From: Trema orientale
Lineage: Eukaryota > Streptophyta > Magnoliopsida > Rosales > Cannabaceae
NCBI GenBank assembly: GCA_002914845.1
Contig: JXTC01000277.1
Span: 334,197 to 398,196 of the forward strand
Direction: 5' to 3'
DNA length: 64,000 nucleotides
Part shown: piece by piece, positions 1 to 11,482 of the stretch
How the letters are laid out: each line of letters opens with the position of its first letter
Numbering within the stretch: the stretch's first letter is position 1
Position numbers and translations under genes: made by a program
Notes under the pieces: model-generated
Databases searched by the model: none
Told to the model about the DNA's origin: nothing
Seen by the model: the letters and a program-made list of their open reading frames with translations, nothing else

Positions 1-1340
1 ACCGGTCAAAAACTGTTGGGGTCATTATGTTATAATCGACAATATGTAAGTCAATAATCGACATGCATGCGATAAGTGTAATTTTTTTAACAAATCAATG
101 GTGATATCACTTACGGTGACTCACAACATTGCCCTAAAGCTTAATATCCTTTTTTTTTTTTGGGTGATCATGACCTGCCTCGAGAAATTTGTTGTGAAGT
201 CATTCTTATTTATAATCATCAAATTAATGTGACCCATATCGAGTGTGGTCCAGAATTTTTTTTTTTCTAACATGATTTATAGTTCCATTTCCCAGACGAG
301 GATTTCCCGTCCCAGCTTCCAGGTTGGATTTTGTCAGATTCAAATCAAGCCCGTATAATTTCAAAGTTCCAATCAATACCGTGGTTTTAAAGTTTTATAT
401 TCAGGAAATTACATGAATGAATTATTTATTAGGTGATTAAGTTCGCCCTATATATCTGATCAAATCAAGCATGTGGCTGAGAATAATAGAAGTGTTGTAC
501 TCTAGCTATTGCCACCCTTATTTTTTTTTTTTTCCTTCCCAACCTTTCTCTATATAAATCCCCCATATTATTTTAAAATTTTCTTTGCCTACACCTTTTA
601 AATTTTCACTAACTCCAAAATTACTCATTATGCAAAACTAGTAAAATTTCTTTTCCCACCTATGTCAACTATTTTGTTTTCTTCTTCGTTATAACGTCTA
701 TGAGCTATGCTTATAAAGCGAAGAACTTTTTTTTCCTTGTCCAGATTGGAAACCATACTTTATTGACCTATTGGATAGCAAAGTCTGCACTTTTAGATTT
801 TTTTTTCTTTTTTGATCAAATAAGACTTCATATACAAATCAAGAAAGAACACCTGCATAAACATGAAGACTAAAAGGACCGCTAAAACATGGCAAAAAAC
901 CTTACAAAATACAAAAAAAAACCCAGTCTATACAATTGAATATTAAGGAGAATTGCTTGAACTTGCTAATGCCCAATGTAATTTTAGGTGGTTTATCTAA
1001 TACGCGGAAATAAACTTTAGGTTGTAATATAGATTCTTGAAATAATAAAAATGAAAAAAAAAGAACACTTTTCTTAATAAAATCAAAATCGCCGGTAAAT
1101 CAAAATCTTCGAAATTTACGATTCGTTCAATTCATGGCTATGAAAACTTAAAAGTAATTTTTCATCTATATGAGTATTTTACAGGATGTGTTTCAGAGGT
1201 ATAATAATAAATAAGTTTTATTTTATTACTATATATGTCTAATATTTATGTCATTTTGTACATGGATATTATTGTGTAAAACAATTAATAAAAAAAGGGT
1301 GAAAAAAGAAAAAAAGAGGGGTGACTCTATGATTCCTTGT
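1..1340. other. AT-rich intergenic stretch, no gene seen
   Basis: No open reading frame with recognisable similarity, no RNA gene and no clear terminal repeats are visible. Poly(T) and poly(A) runs are frequent. I see nothing further to annotate here. Confidence 0.6.
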
Positions 1341-1344
1341 AGGA

Positions 1345-1582
1345 TCTTTATTTACTAGTTATTTTTCTTTTTTTTACTTAATTATTTATAAGTTTTTTTT
1401 AGCCGTTGGATCATTATCTAACAGCTATAATGATTTGAGTAGTTGGAGAAAAAATAATAAATACACATTATTTAATACTCTTTATCTCTCTACTTTTTAC
1501 CATAAAAGACGTGCGTGATGAATTTTAATTGAGCAAAACAATACATATAGATAGATTTTAAAAAAAACCTACTGAATTAGTT
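1345..1582 (+). mobile_element. MITE-like element, TA-microsatellite family, copy 1 (degraded)
   Basis: This is a degraded member of the family whose better copies lie at 7265-7505, 10462-10701 and 20225-20455. It shares the core AGCCGTTGGATCATTATCTA, the 'ctctctactttttac' segment and the end motif 'cctactgaattag'. The short stretch that completes the internal palindrome in the other copies is missing. No coding capacity. Outer limits are approximate because the flanking (TA)n seen at other copies is not evident here. Confidence 0.6.
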
Positions 1583-1669
1583 TTAACAATTAGATTTTAA
1601 TATAATGGTTGTAATTAATTATATTGGAATAAGTTCCAATGTGAATTAAGTGATAGCATTTATATTTGT

Positions 1670-1695
1670 GACCATTAGATTGAAATCTAATGGTC
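1670..1695. repeat. Perfect 12-bp inverted repeat (hairpin)
   Basis: GACCATTAGATT is followed by a two-base loop and its exact reverse complement AATCTAATGGTC. It lies just downstream of the MITE-like copy at 1345-1582 and may be the remains of another inverted-repeat element. No gene is adjacent. Confidence 0.6.
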
Positions 1696-2030
1696 AAATT
1701 GATATACCTACTGATAGTAAAATAAAAAAAATACCGATTGTACTAGTTCTATATATATATATGTAATTAGGTGGAAAAAATTGAACTCTTAATCTTAACA
1801 TTAAAAGTAAGTGTGGTTACTAGTCCGACTAAACATGCTAAATCAATGCTAACTAAAATATTTAAATATTTTCTGTACAACAACCAATCTACTGTTTATA
1901 ACTAAAATATGGAACTAACAACTCCTTTCAAATCAATGCTATAATAATAGTTATAATAAAAGAAAAAAATAAGGGTCACGTACATATATAATATTGTTTG
2001 AGAAGAGAACTATAAATAGAAAATCATAAT

Positions 2031-3900
2031 TGTAATACCCACTTTTTTTATTATTATAATATTTTTTTTATTATTAGTAGTGGGATACGGATTTTCTTAA
2101 AACAACCCACTCTCTTTTTTCCTTTCCCCTCTCTCTTTCCCCCTTGACCCCCATTTTCCCTTCCTTTCTTCTTTCTCACTCCCGTCCCCATGGCAACTCT
2201 CTCCCTCTCTCTTTGATCAAACACCACCGCCACCACCAAGTGCCATTGATGCACCTCTGGCGTCTGACGAACACCACAACCACCCAGCGTCAAATCCCCG
2301 TACTGCCAGTAGCCACCAGTCAGAGTTTCGCCGCTGTCGGAGCCGCCGTTCGCCGGAAAATACCATTTTTGACTGCGGGAGTTTTTAATTTCCAGCAAGT
2401 TTTCTGGCCGTTTCAAAGGGTGTTCTTGGGCTCGTTGGATTAGTCTCATCGAGGGAAAGCTCCAGATATATATTTCATGACTCCATTTTGCCCGGATTAA
2501 TAGTTGCCATTAATGAGTAGTTTAAGTTTTGAGATTCAGGATTTGACTTTTTGATCGGACTGTTGGATCGTGTTTTTAATGTCATTTTTGAACTGTACTT
2601 GTGAAATAGTGAATATTGATATATATATATTGACTATGTTTGGTGACCGGCACGAAAAACGATATCGAACGACTTAGATTTTACCTCGTTTTGCGTCTGG
2701 ACCCGAATTTGAGGAATTATATGTCTAACCTAACTATTTTGGGTGGTCAAAATTCAGTGAAGGAGCTTGTTTGTTGATTTGAAGCTCCATTGAGGAGTTA
2801 GTTTTTCGCAAGCGAGCGATCGAGGGCTTGGAATTGATTCCTAACCCTCCAAATGATTGTCCAACTACACCTTGAGGTTCCAATAGCATGGTTTCACTAT
2901 TTTAGTGAGGTAGGGATTCAGTTACCTTTGTTTTATACTGTTTTGAATAAAACTTACTTTATATTACATATGATAACAAACATGATTTTAGAACTATTTT
3001 GGATATCTGTGATAGTTGTATGATATATATTGGATTGCTTTGGAACTTTTCTGAGTGCAGGTTATTTTTGGATATGTTAAAATAAGGCCGTTATGCTGCC
3101 CATTTTTTTATAAAATTTAATTAAATATTTTATTAAAAACTAAAGCATCATTTGAACTTAAATTACTACATGATTATTTCTACACAATCAGTTCATAGTA
3201 TACACTGTTATAGGATCATACATGAGTACCAGGTTAGTATTATGGAGTTTTACAGTGTGGCGCTACGGCCCCACCGACGGTGCAGAGTCCCTGAAATCAC
3301 GCGGAGTTTTTTTTCTGATTACCTTCCCATTTGGCAGGCGTAGGCAATACCGTTGCCTCTCCAGGTTTGGTAGGCGACACATGGGTGTCCCCTCCGAGTA
3401 TGGGCTAGGTGTCAGATAGTTTGTATGGTACACGTAGTGCCAACATCTTGGTTTTGCATTAATGAGAGGTAGTGAACTCATGGGTATGAGTGGATTTGTG
3501 TCATATATTTGTGGACTGATTGATTCTGGATATTATATTTTCAATATATATATATACATATATATATTTATATGTATATACATATACGGACTATCAGCTT
3601 TGGAAATTGTTATATGTATGTATGTATATATATGGTTAGCAAAGGTGTTTTGTATTAAACTAACCATGCAGGAACTCTCCATCACTAAAAAAATTTTTCT
3701 AAATAATGTAACAGTTTTCCTACTGAGATTTCGAGCTCACCCTCCTATTTTCCTCCATTTTAGGTGATTGTTCATTCGAGATAGTTGTCTTAATAGCTAG
3801 GCAAGTTGCTTCGCTTACGCTTGTGGTCCTATTCCTCTTTAGTTGGTCCCTATACCTTGTCCTATTCTTTCTTCATGTCTAACTGTTTGGCCAAGTGTGT
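2031..3900 (+). mobile_element. LTR-like block of a Ty3/gypsy-type element (probable solo or truncated LTR)
   Basis: The block opens with TGTAATACCC, a start typical of long plant gypsy LTRs of the Tekay/Del kind. A CT-rich leader-like stretch with CACCACCGCCACCACC follows (about 2100-2240). Near 3720 there is a 'ctactgag...ctcaccc' passage resembling one near 15125 and one near 24095, which are LTRs in this window. The 3' limit is not clear, no matching target duplication was found, and there is no gag or pol. The open frames on both strands near 2054-2449 are treated as non-coding LTR sequence. Confidence 0.45.
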
Positions 3901-4810
3901 TATTTCTATTAAGTGAATGTATGAGGATGTCTTTACTACTATTTGAAGTTTTAGTATATAAATGACTAAATGGGATACTATGGTTCCTAAGGAACATAAT
4001 TTTCAAAATTTTAAGTACTTGAAATTATAACTAACTTTGTAAATTAAATTTTGGACATTCGGACTCAAGATTTGCGAAACTCATTAAATCAACACTAAAG
4101 TTTTACTAAACTAAGTTTTTAGACGACTTAACTATATTTTCTTGAATCTTAATTGGTGTTTCTTCCTTGATAAACTAAACTAAAGATGAACTCCTTTTTT
4201 ATATAGAATTTCTAATGATTTGAAGACTAGATTGAAAAGATCCAAGTACTTGGTTCCCTCCGAATTTTGCAAATTTCCTTATTTATCTTGATTTATATTC
4301 AAAATTACTAAAAGTCACAGCTTTAGATTTCTGATCGTGACAATAATTCCTAGATCATACTTTTAGAAATATCTAATTAAGGAAATATGTGATAAATTGA
4401 TAATTAATGTGACAATATTATTCTAATAGACTCACGGTAATCACTATGTATTAAGGCTGAATAGGACTGTCGGTATATGAAAACCATATAAATTTATCAT
4501 GTGGCGATGGTGGTCACGAAATGGTTTGGTGGTGGCCATATGCAGAAAGTGGTGACCACAATGGTACTAATGGTTTGTCTGAGACGAATGGGTATGTTTG
4601 TGAATTGTGATATTGTAGCCGGAATAGCGTTATTGTTGTGGTAACATAATAATTACATAATATCTCCACTTTGGAAGGGGGAAAAAACGACTAATAATAA
4701 TAATAGAAATTAGGATTTATATTCGGTGTTTAGGAGAAAGGCCACGAATATATATGGCAAACAAGATTGTGCCGGATCACGTACTGTATGTAGTCACAAT
4801 ATACAATAGA

Positions 4811-4916
4811 TAAAAATATATGTACGGATGTAACGAATCGATTTAGTAGTTAAATTAATTGTTTAAAAATATATGTACGGATGTAACGGATCGATTTAGT
4901 AGCTGGATTAATTGTT
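4811..4916. repeat. 53-bp tandem duplication
   Basis: Two adjacent 53-bp units (4811-4863 and 4864-4916) differ at only a few positions; both contain ATATATGTACGGATGTAACG and end in 'ttaattgtt'. No coding content. The surrounding DNA from 3900 to 5700 shows no other feature I can support. Confidence 0.85.
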
Positions 4917-5713
4917 TAAACAGTATCTTCGTAAGTTGATTTCAGGATGAAGTGGGTTGGCTCAATTCATATATTATTTATTAATTTTTTTTTCTTCTAA
5001 TAACTCAAAGTATTATAGCTGTTAAATGGTTGATCCGAGAGGGACCGGGACCCGTTCTATATAAAGCAGTATCTTAAATTTGATTATATTTGTGGTTAGA
5101 TAAGAGGCCCATGACATATGTGATGCAATGATCTTAACCATACATTGGAAGATCACCTTAAGTTTAGTACGAATTAATTTCAAAAAAGACGAAAAACATG
5201 TCTCATCATTCCGCCATTCTCCTAATTTAAAATAATAGAACATAGGAATGTTAATTACTTTACTGAATAGGACTGGTCCTAGGAGAACGCCGGGGTATAA
5301 TATCAGCTAATTACCAATTAAGAAATAATTCAACCAATCATAACAAATTCATCAACTCTCCAAAATTAAATTAATTAATGAAAACCAAAGATACATTGTA
5401 ATTATTTCTGCGTGTTCAAACTAATTATAAATCGATTATCAACCCATCCGGAAATGAATTAGCATCATCAATCGATTCCTCCACAAAATCAAGCTAGCTA
5501 AAAGCTAATCAAGAGCAAATTACAATCATGGTACATCAACAAAAACATATTGGCAAAATTTTAGTGTATATACCTGTGCGCTAATTAAAACTCTCATAGT
5601 TAAATTTACACAATATATATATATATATATATACTAATCTACAACAATCAATTTATCAAATCTTTAACCAAATTAAATCTATGTATTATCTTTCTCTTTC
5701 TGTATGAACTTAG

Positions 5714-6478
5714 CTAGTGAGCCCTTACAAAGAAAATACTCAACTCCGGGCCCACCGAGCCGTCGGGGTTGATCATGTACAAGGCTTCGGAATCTTTAGA
5801 TCCGACGACTCGCTCGAATCTAGCCCTCATGTACGTCAACTCTCCATCCGCCGCAGCCGCCGCCGACTCTTTTTGATCGTAAGGGGACGGAAGGACCCCG
5901 GCCCCCATCGAAACCCCTCGCAGTGTCTGCATCACGTGGAGCTCGTCCTCCGACATGTGGATCCTCCTAATGGAGTAACCTACCTTCCTACCGTTGCAGT
6001 ACACGGCCCACACGTACTCCTCGAAAAGCTTCTTCTTGTGAGTCTTTGTCTCGCTCTCCAGGGCGATTCGGATTATGTCGTCCGATTGCATTTCCTTGTG
6101 GAACGCGCTCGTCTGCATGGGGAGCTCGATGACGAAGACCGGCATGCAATGGGGGTCCTCTTGTATGGCAATGCTCACTCGGCCTTTCCGGTAGCCGAAG
6201 ATTGTCCCCGTCGTCGCGTTGTCCTTCAACAGAGGTCTTCTTGGCCGGCCGAGGAGGGCCACCATCTTGCAGCCGGATGTTAGCATTGGAAAGAGCTTGA
6301 ACATCCGGAGGAAGCCGCCGGTCGCGGAGGATTTCGACGACGGACGCTTGATTTTTTGATCGCCGGCGGCAGCGGCGGCGGTGGTACCACCTCCTCCGCT
6401 TCCCTGAGCATGCCGGAGAAGGGATATTATATCTGGCTTTTCCATTTGGTAGAATGGGCTAGAATGGACTGACGGCAT
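5714..6478 (-). CDS. MIZU-KUSSEI1-like protein (DUF617 family)
   Basis: This is a single-exon gene of 254 codons. Residues 1-80 are low complexity: a Gly/Ala-rich stretch at about 27-40, a basic Ser-rich patch at 41-56, then the hydrophobic FLRMFKLFPMLTSGCKMVALLG. Residues 90-253 form the plant-specific DUF617 domain, with the hallmarks TGTIFGYRKGRVS (90-102), WAVYCNGRKVGY (157-168), GAGVLP (192-197), MRARFERVVGSKDSEALYM (217-235) and NPDG..GPELSIF. MIZ1 of Arabidopsis is needed for root hydrotropism and associates with the ER; other family members are poorly known, so the exact role here is inferred only at family level. Length and lack of introns fit the family. The start is the first ATG of the frame and gives the usual N-terminal layout. 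Local GC is clearly higher than in the flanks. A long open frame on the opposite strand is a shadow. Confidence 0.93.
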   Translation of the reverse strand: MPSVHSSPFYQMEKPDIISLLRHAQGSGGGGTTAAAAAGDQKIKRPSSKSSATGGFLRMFKLFPMLTSGCKMVALLGRPRRPLLKDNATTGTIFGYRKGRVSIAIQEDPHCMPVFVIELPMQTSAFHKEMQSDDIIRIALESETKTHKKKLFEEYVWAVYCNGRKVGYSIRRIHMSEDELHVMQTLRGVSMGAGVLPSPYDQKESAAAAADGELTYMRARFERVVGSKDSEALYMINPDGSVGPELSIFFVRAH

Positions 6479-6609
6479 TTTTTAGGGTTATGTGTATGTA
6501 TGTTTCCCAGAAATTCCTCAGGGTTATGGTACGTTTTGTTGATTGATCAAGATCGAGGATCAAGTAGTTTTGGTTTTGGAAAGAGAGATATTATTGCAAT
6601 TTAGGTATT

Positions 6610-6630
6610 TGAGGAGATAATATAGAGAGA
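6610..6630 (-). promoter_or_regulatory. Possible TATA box for the MIZ1-like gene
   Basis: Read on the minus strand the segment is CTCTCTATATTATCTCC, about 140 bp upstream of the ATG. It is followed by a CT-poor leader. It is the best TATA-like motif near the start, but it is only a weak match. Confidence 0.3.
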
Positions 6631-6841
6631 TTGAGAGTGGGAAAAGGAAAGAGGGTGGTGGTGGTGGTGGGGGGTGAAGGGTATGGCCCTAGCGAGGAAA
6701 AAAGGGTGTTAGGGAAGTTGGTTAGTCACTTAGTTAGGTTGTCTTTGGAATCTTTTTGGAGTGGGAAAAGGAAAGGGAAATTAAAGGAAAGAGAGAGAGA
6801 CTCTTCAAGTTGATTTAAAGAGAGGCAAAATTGTAGGATAT

Positions 6842-7239
6842 GGAGGGGGAAAAAAACCCTCTATGATCATTAGTGAATATGGTCATCATACTTTAATCAA
6901 ACTTACCTATTTGTTGATTTAAATTTTATGACATATAATTTGTTATTCAGAAACTTTTTTACACATCAAGAAGGAGTTTAAGCAAAAAAGAGAGAAAGAT
7001 AAGTTGATTTAAAGAGAGAGAGGAAAAAGATGGAACTTCCATAAAGTTTGATGTGACCATGTTTATAGTGATATGAAAACTGAAAAGGGGAAGGGACTGA
7101 ATGCGATAAGATAAGGGGGGTCGGACCACAGGTTGTGGGGAGAGGGACTTAAAAAAAAAAGGAAAAGAAAAAAGGAAACCCAAAAAAGACGAGAAAAAGA
7201 CTGGTAATGTTGGTTTGGCATGTGCCTTTCTGATCATAA
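6842..7239. other. Intergenic, purine-rich, no gene seen
   Basis: The stretch is rich in A and G runs. The 18-mer AAGTTGATTTAAAGAGAG occurs at about 6799-6816 and again near 7000-7018, the only structure noted. The open frame on the minus strand (6959-7237) is low-complexity Ser/Phe/Leu and is not credible as a gene. Confidence 0.5.
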
Positions 7240-7264
7240 CATATATATATATATATATATATAT

Positions 7265-7505
7265 GGGGGCACCAATTCAATAAGTATTTTTTTTTAATTT
7301 ATATAGAGGTATTAATTTGGTCAATAAAATTTTTTTTTTTTCACATTTTTTTATATTAAAAAATAAAAAAGAGAAATAGCATTAATGATGTACGTCTTTT
7401 CATGCACATCATTATAGCCGTTAGATCACCATTAGATGATGATCTAACAGCTAAAAAAAAAATAGCTATGTATGAGTAAAAAAAAAAAAAAACCTACGGC
7501 AACCT
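7265..7505 (-). mobile_element. MITE-like element, TA-microsatellite family, copy 2
   Basis: This is an inverted copy relative to 10462-10701. The ends are GGGGGCACCAATTCAATAAG at the left and 'cctacggcaacc' at the right, forming imperfect terminal inverted repeats. The core, read on the minus strand, has AGCTGTTAGATCATCATCTA, GTGATCTAACGGCTATAATG and GTGCATGAAAAGACGTACAT, all shared with the other copies. It is flanked on the left by about 24 bp of (AT)n and on the right by TATATATATA, so it sits inside a TA microsatellite. No coding capacity. Confidence 0.85.
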
Positions 7506-8048
7506 ATATATATAGAGAGAGACCATCAACCTCAATATAATGTGATACTTTTTTTATATCTGTGTTTTTTTTTTTTTATAACAAAAACTCGTTTCCAAAT
7601 GCTCAATAATAATTGAGGTTCAGCTCATCTTCCCCACTCCTAGGCCAGAATTTTGTCCAGCTGGTACTTATCCATGAAAATTTGCTTTTAATTGCTAGTG
7701 ATTCTCTTTTTCTATTGGGCTCTTTCTAGTGGCGACCATCAATTCGCTTTTTCATGTCATGCTGTCAGCCTTCAATCTTACTGCATATGGATGAACCAAA
7801 TTTAGGCAGAAAATACTATGTACAACTCCCTTAGTGTCACATTTATTGGGGGGAAAAAAGTCATAAACATAATAGCTGTTTGCATTTGTTGTTTCCTATG
7901 TTTTAATCAGAGTCCTACGTCACATGACCAATTCGTATCCCAACGCGTGTATTCTCAGCTAGAGAGATTATGGTTACGTTGCATACGTACAATGGTTACG
8001 CTGGAATATAATTGTAACTTCAATTATCAATTTTGAGACCTAAAATTA

Positions 8049-9162
8049 AGGGTTAATAATAGTCTATTGTAATATTGTAATATTTTGACTCCTAAATTTT
8101 TAATTTACATAAAAATGTTCTCTGAATTATGTAATTGTTACAACAATGACTTTTTTATCACAAAATTTTAAATATTTAACAAAAGTAAGTCATCACAAAA
8201 TACACAATTTTGTAGCTGTGGTAAAAAATGAAATTCCAAATTTTCAACTTACGTAATAGACTACCAAAGCTTATACAATTATTACAATCATAGATGGAGC
8301 CACCTTGGGCCCCATCAACTTTTTAAAATTTTGATTTTTACCCTAGTATATATAAAAGTATTCAATTATATCCTTCATTTATCATCCTAAATTTTGATAA
8401 TGTAAAATTTATCCACATATCTCATAAAAAAATTCAATAATGCCCCTCATTTACCCATTGATTTTTTTTACACTTTATTTTTATTATTAAATAATTAATT
8501 TTCCACACTTCTATGAATAACAACCCACGTTCATTAAAAAAAATTCAATAATGCGCCTTATTTGCCCATTAAATTTTTTTTTTAAACTTTACTTCTATTA
8601 TTAAATAATTAATTTTTTCCATATTTTTATGAATAATTTTTCCTTGAACCTCATTTTAAGAAATATTTTAAATCATATATTGGTCCAAATTGACCATGTG
8701 TGTTTCAAAATTATCATTTTTAGATTACCCTAAATTATATTACTTAATGACAACACCATTTGAAAAAAAAACTATATAAAGAGCAAAAAAGAGGGGAAAA
8801 AATTAAATTTAGCATTAGATTTAGTCCAACTGAAAAAAATTTCTCGTTCCATCACTGATTGTAGCAATGATCAATTTTTTTCTACAAATTATTAAATTTA
8901 ATTTAAATAGAAATAAGTCATATGTAAAGCGCACAATTCGGTAACTAAGATTGAGAACGAAATTTTGACTTATAGAAGTAAATAATTCCGAATTATATAT
9001 TTTGTCTATGACTATTTTTTGTTAAAAAAACTAACAGTTCATGACAAATGGGTCATTTCTATAACAATTACATAATTCAGGGACTATTACTATATAAATT
9101 AAAAGTTAGAAGATCAAAGTGGTATAATGATTATAATTCAGGGCTCATTACTATTATTAACT
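8049..9162. mobile_element. Non-autonomous Mutator-like element with ~105-bp TIRs
   Basis: The left end (8049 to about 8150) and the reverse complement of the right end (9162 back to about 9045) align over roughly 105 bp: both begin AG..TTAATAATAGT and both contain CTGAATTATGTAATTGTTA. The 9-bp sequence CTAAAATTA flanks both ends (8040-8048 and 9163-9171), as expected of a Mutator-type target-site duplication. The 1.1-kb body has no transposase frame and contains an internal tandem duplication (8426-8635). A foldback or other DNA-transposon class with 9-bp duplications is an alternative. Confidence 0.8.
8426..8635. repeat. Tandem duplication of ~100 bp inside the Mutator-like element
   Basis: Units starting near 8426 and 8536 each run from AAAAATTCAATAATGC, through 'cccatt' and a T-rich stretch, to ATTATTAAATAATTAATTTT and 'tatgaataa'. 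They differ by scattered substitutions and by small changes in the T run. Confidence 0.75.
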
Positions 9163-10461
9163 CTAAAATTAATATTGATTATGATATTTATATGTAAACG
9201 TATATATTTGTGACTAATTGGCCTATCTAATAATAAATCTCAGCGAAAAAAAGTAGGCATCCTTTTTATATTTTTCATTTATGTGAACAGCCGCCACTAA
9301 TTTTTGCATATATGTAGTACGAAAAAAGAATTATTCTCAGCCACAATATAAGATTTTGAATGAAATTTTTAATAAACAAGAAAAGTATCATTTAGTTTGT
9401 GTCCCACAATATAGTTAGATATATAGCTTTCTGCAAATGTTTAACAAGATGGTCCTAACAAAATGGGGTCAGTGTCCAATACGGTGGGGGGCCTCCACCG
9501 CCGTGACCTATAAACAAAAGCAGCTGTTTTTGGCATCCCATATGGCACCCCTCATGATCATCATTTGACAATGTTGAATACCATCTATGTTTTGTTAGCC
9601 ACTTTTCTCTTGTCTTGTATTTTGGATTGTTTATGTGTACTATACCGTTTATAGGTTATTCACAAAAAGGAAAAAAAAAATTCAGGTGCTTTTTTCTTAT
9701 GGTAAATAAATTGAAGATAAAAAAATTTATAAAGGAAATAAATGGATCTCTCATGTACATACACAATTAATGTCCGTACTGGGCTAATAATGGGCACTGA
9801 ATTAATGTCTCGGTTCCTAGGTAGAAATATTGCAAAAATTACATCAATAATCTATTCACAATGAAAGAAAGAAAGGAAAAAAAAAAAAACAGAAATATTA
9901 TTATCCAAATCTTGTTCATTAAAGTATTGGTGGGTTTGATCATCTGGTCCATTCCGAGTTGTGGAAAGTGACCCACTGACTTAACAAGCCGAAGGAGCTA
10001 GCACATGCAGTGATTGGACAAAAAAGAAAGAAGAGTTTTTATTCACAAAGCACGCTTTGGGCGCAATAGTATACTTTGCTCCCAAATGTGGGTTCCATAG
10101 TTTGAGTTTACATAAAAACAACACAGTTGAGGTCTCAAGCATTAATTTCAATATTACAAAAGCAATGTGACACGTCAAATGATTAACTTGATCTTATAGA
10201 CAAGTAGGTGTACTATTTATTGATTAGGTTATAAATATGTATATATGTCAATTAGTCGGCAAAGTGTGATATGTAAGTTGGGTTTGATATTTTATTTTGG
10301 CCTAGTTGATTGAGAAGTTAATTGGGTATTTGCAACGATGAAAGCCAGTATTTAGAGTCCAGCAAAAATTTTCTTATCTAATTTGTACAAATTTTTAAAG
10401 GAGGATCAAATATCGTGTCTTGTTTAATAAAAATATGTATATGCATATATATATATATATA
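9163..10461. other. Intergenic stretch without recognisable gene
   Basis: AT-rich DNA. The one structure seen is a short hairpin at 9482-9500 (CGGTGGGGGGCCTCCACCG), a GC-rich island in AT-rich surroundings. The minus-strand open frame at 9981-10178 has no recognisable domain. Confidence 0.5.
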
Positions 10462-10701
10462 GGTTGCCAATCCAGTGGGTATTTTTTTTTTTATTTATGT
10501 ATATGTATTTTTTTTTAGCTGTTGGATCATCATCTAATGGTGATTTAACGGCTACAATGAAGTGCATGAAAAGACGTGAATCATTAATGTTATTTCTCTC
10601 TTATTTTTTAATATAAAAAAATGTGCAAGAAAACTTTTTATTGACCAAAATAATACATATATATAGGTAAAAAAAAAAAATTACTTACTGGATTGGTACC
10701 C
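10462..10701 (+). mobile_element. MITE-like element, TA-microsatellite family, copy 3 (best preserved)
   Basis: The element is about 240 bp with imperfect terminal inverted repeats: left GGTTGCCAATCCAGTGGGTA, right (reverse complement) GGGTACCAATCCAGTAAGTA. Both ends abut (TA)n tracts, about 16 bp at the left and 16 bp at the right. The interior holds a palindrome around TTGGATCATCATCTA / TGGTGATTTAACGGCT. It has no coding capacity. Insertion within TA microsatellites recalls the rice Micron type of MITE, but I cannot say that it belongs to that family. Confidence 0.88.
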
Positions 10702-11039
10702 ATATATATATATATATCGTGTTTTGTATTAATTAAGGTAATAAAAATGTTCAAAGTCAAATTTTATGTTTCCAATAGCTCCTTTCTGTTTCCCACCCCC
10801 AAATAGTCGAAATTGAAATTATTTCTTTTTATCACAAAATGGATTCCTTAAACTTAAAACTTCTAGTAAATTAATCAGCTTCAATCGTTAGTTGACATTT
10901 TTTTAACCCACAAAATCAAATTGACCATACAATATTACACCATATATCACGCTAGATAAAAATATTTAGGTAACCATTTTCAAACACTTCAGTATGCAAA
11001 CTAAAAATGTGCAGATTATTCATGCTTGTTTAAAGAAAT

Positions 11040-11482
11040 TGATTAATTTAAGAAATCGTACTCTGTCGGTTCACCCATATCCTTCATTCTTAACTTCAAT
11101 TGAATAAACGTGCGTGATTATTTGTAATGATTCTAAATATATATATCTTACATTTTTGTAACAGCCAATTGGAAATTTTTTCGTGAAAATAAAAAGAAAA
11201 TTTGTGCCATTGAAGGGGTGGAATCGAAGCACCTCAGTTTTTTGGCCACTTGTTATGCAATTTATTATTTGATTAATTTAACAAATCGTACTGTGTCGGT
11301 TCACCCATATCCTGCACTCTTAACTTCAATTGAATAACCGTACGTGATTATTTGTAATGATTCTAAATGATATATATCTTACATTAAATTTTTTCGTTAA
11401 AATAAAAAGAAAATTTGTGCCATTGAAGGGGTGGAATCGCACCTCAGTTTTTTGGCCACGTGTTATGCAATTTATTATTTGA
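11040..11482. repeat. Direct tandem duplication, units of ~230 and ~210 bp
   Basis: Unit 1 (about 11040-11274) and unit 2 (about 11272-11482) both run from 'gattaattta..aaatcgtact' through GTCGGTTCACCCATATCCT, TTCAATTGAATAA and GCCATTGAAGGGGTGGAATC to CAATTTATTATTTGA. Unit 2 lacks about 20 bp near 'acagccaattgg'. High similarity indicates a fairly recent event. Neither unit shows coding signs. Confidence 0.88.

Noticed and set aside
2054-2449. Long overlapping open frames on both strands (131 and 99 codons)
   Set aside because: They lie in the CT-rich leader-like part of an LTR-type block. Composition is low complexity (Lys/Arg/Gly-rich or His/Ser/Pro-rich) and no domain is recognisable.
5717-6283. 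188-codon plus-strand frame opposite the MIZ1-like gene
   Set aside because: It is the antisense shadow of a conserved DUF617 coding region. GC-rich codons keep the opposite frame open.
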